59,417 nucleotides of DNA. Origin: Clostridiales bacterium. GTDB taxonomy: Bacteria > Bacillota > Clostridia > UBA1381. Below, in pieces: positions 59,222-59,417 of the stretch (the stretch's first letter is position 1; every line of letters starts with the position of its first letter). The position numbers were made by a program, and so were the translations under genes. The stretch is from NCBI GenBank assembly GCA_029226975.1, contig JAQXZB010000067.1, positions 1 through 59,417 of the forward strand, in the 5' to 3' direction. The notes under the pieces were generated by a model, which saw only the letters and a list, made by a program, of their open reading frames with translations, had not been told where the DNA came from and searched no databases.

Positions 59222-59417
59222 TTATTTCTTGTTCAATACAAGGTCAACCTCTACTGCGCAAGCTACCGAGCAACCAACCATTGGGTTGTTACCGATACCA
59301 AGGAATCCCATCATCTCAACGTGAGCTGGAACTGATGAAGAACCTGCGAACTGTGCGTCTGAGTGCATACGTCCTAGTGTATCTGTCATACCGTATGAAG
59401 CTGGACCAGCAGCCATG
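59222..59417 (-). CDS. 3' end of an unidentified conserved gene (copy 2, truncated by the window edge)
   Basis: The minus-strand frame is open to the edge; the ATG at 59416 is probably internal. Residues visible: AAGPASYGMTDTLGRMHSDA, then QFAGSSSVPAHVEMMGFLGI and an ending CAVEVDLVLNKK. The protein family is not recognised. Its C-terminal tail differs from copy 1 in about half of the last 30 residues, although the preceding 69 bp are identical. Strong codon bias (GGT, GCT, CGT) suggests high expression. It is followed by its own terminator. Confidence 0.7.
   Translation of the reverse strand, partial: MAAGPASYGMTDTLGRMHSDAQFAGSSSVPAHVEMMGFLGIGNNPMVGCSVACAVEVDLVLNKK
59340..59408. repeat. 69-bp direct repeat, copy 2
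   Basis: Same sequence and orientation as 58118-58186, 1222 bp apart. Confidence 0.9.

Noticed and set aside
58118-59408. Insertion sequence around the DUF3990 module
   Set aside because: No transposase, no terminal inverted repeats; the flanking repeats are coding sequence of a host gene.
1-59417. CRISPR arrays, rRNA genes and tRNA genes
   Set aside because: No regularly spaced short repeats, no rRNA core sequences and no cloverleaf with CCA-type ends were recognised in any intergenic region; a tRNA scan would settle the last point.

Overview
The window reads as chromosome of an anaerobic, spore-forming member of the Clostridia (Bacillota). Supporting genes are a Gram-positive PolC-type replicase, SpoIVB and PdaA (sporulation), a sortase-anchored surface protein, a remnant S-layer homology domain, non-heme ferritin and a ferredoxin, with A/T-rich promoters that mostly show a 17-bp spacer and a TGn extended -10. 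The species cannot be named from sequence alone. Carbohydrate genes (PL11 rhamnogalacturonan lyase, GH38 mannosidase, a predicted alpha/alpha-barrel enzyme, a GH109-like oxidoreductase) suggest a plant- or host-glycan user, as in a gut habitat.

Layout. 1-4.5 kb: two large surface or secreted proteins, the first cut by the window edge. 4.6-13.5 kb: an iron alcohol dehydrogenase, then polC with a CapE/CapG nucleotide-sugar pair, a ZIP metal transporter and TspO. 13.5-22 kb: SpoIVB, divergent from a pcrA-ftsK-ygiQ-folD run in which the ygiQ tail overlaps folD by 125 bp. 22-27.5 kb: metallophosphoesterase, ComEC, a split threonine/serine exporter and SfsA. 27.7-30.9 kb: a YdjGHI-like envelope-stress operon without PspA. 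31-32.4 kb: a Crp/Fnr regulator divergent from a ferredoxin, with a palindrome at about -41.5 of the ferredoxin promoter. 32.6-41.2 kb: GH38; a small membrane protein, a DUF5067-like lipoprotein and a membrane-anchored Ser/Thr kinase, divergent from a helix-turn-helix protein; then the PL11 lyase. 41.3-47.2 kb: a potassium locus in which KdpDE sits with KtrAB-type uptake genes and a small anchored protein resembling a binding domain. 47.3-52.2 kb: ferritin, a 720-bp decayed region with an orphan consensus promoter and SLH remnant, a DUF975 membrane protein and two divergent polysaccharide deacetylases. 52.3-57.9 kb: a predicted glycan enzyme, an AraC regulator, a GH109-like oxidoreductase and a secreted protein. 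57.9-59.4 kb: a three-gene DUF3791/DUF3990 module (probable ADP-ribosyltransferase-fold toxin system) between two copies of the 3' end of an unidentified gene that share a 69-bp identical block.

The strongest candidates for something undescribed are the DUF3990 module with its 69-bp bracketing repeats, the kinase/HTH pair with overlapping divergent promoters around a 15-bp inverted repeat, and the hybrid KdpDE-KtrAB locus with its binding-domain-like protein and tandem operator-like repeats. No rRNA, tRNA or CRISPR array was recognised. All family assignments come from reading the protein sequences; no database search was run.
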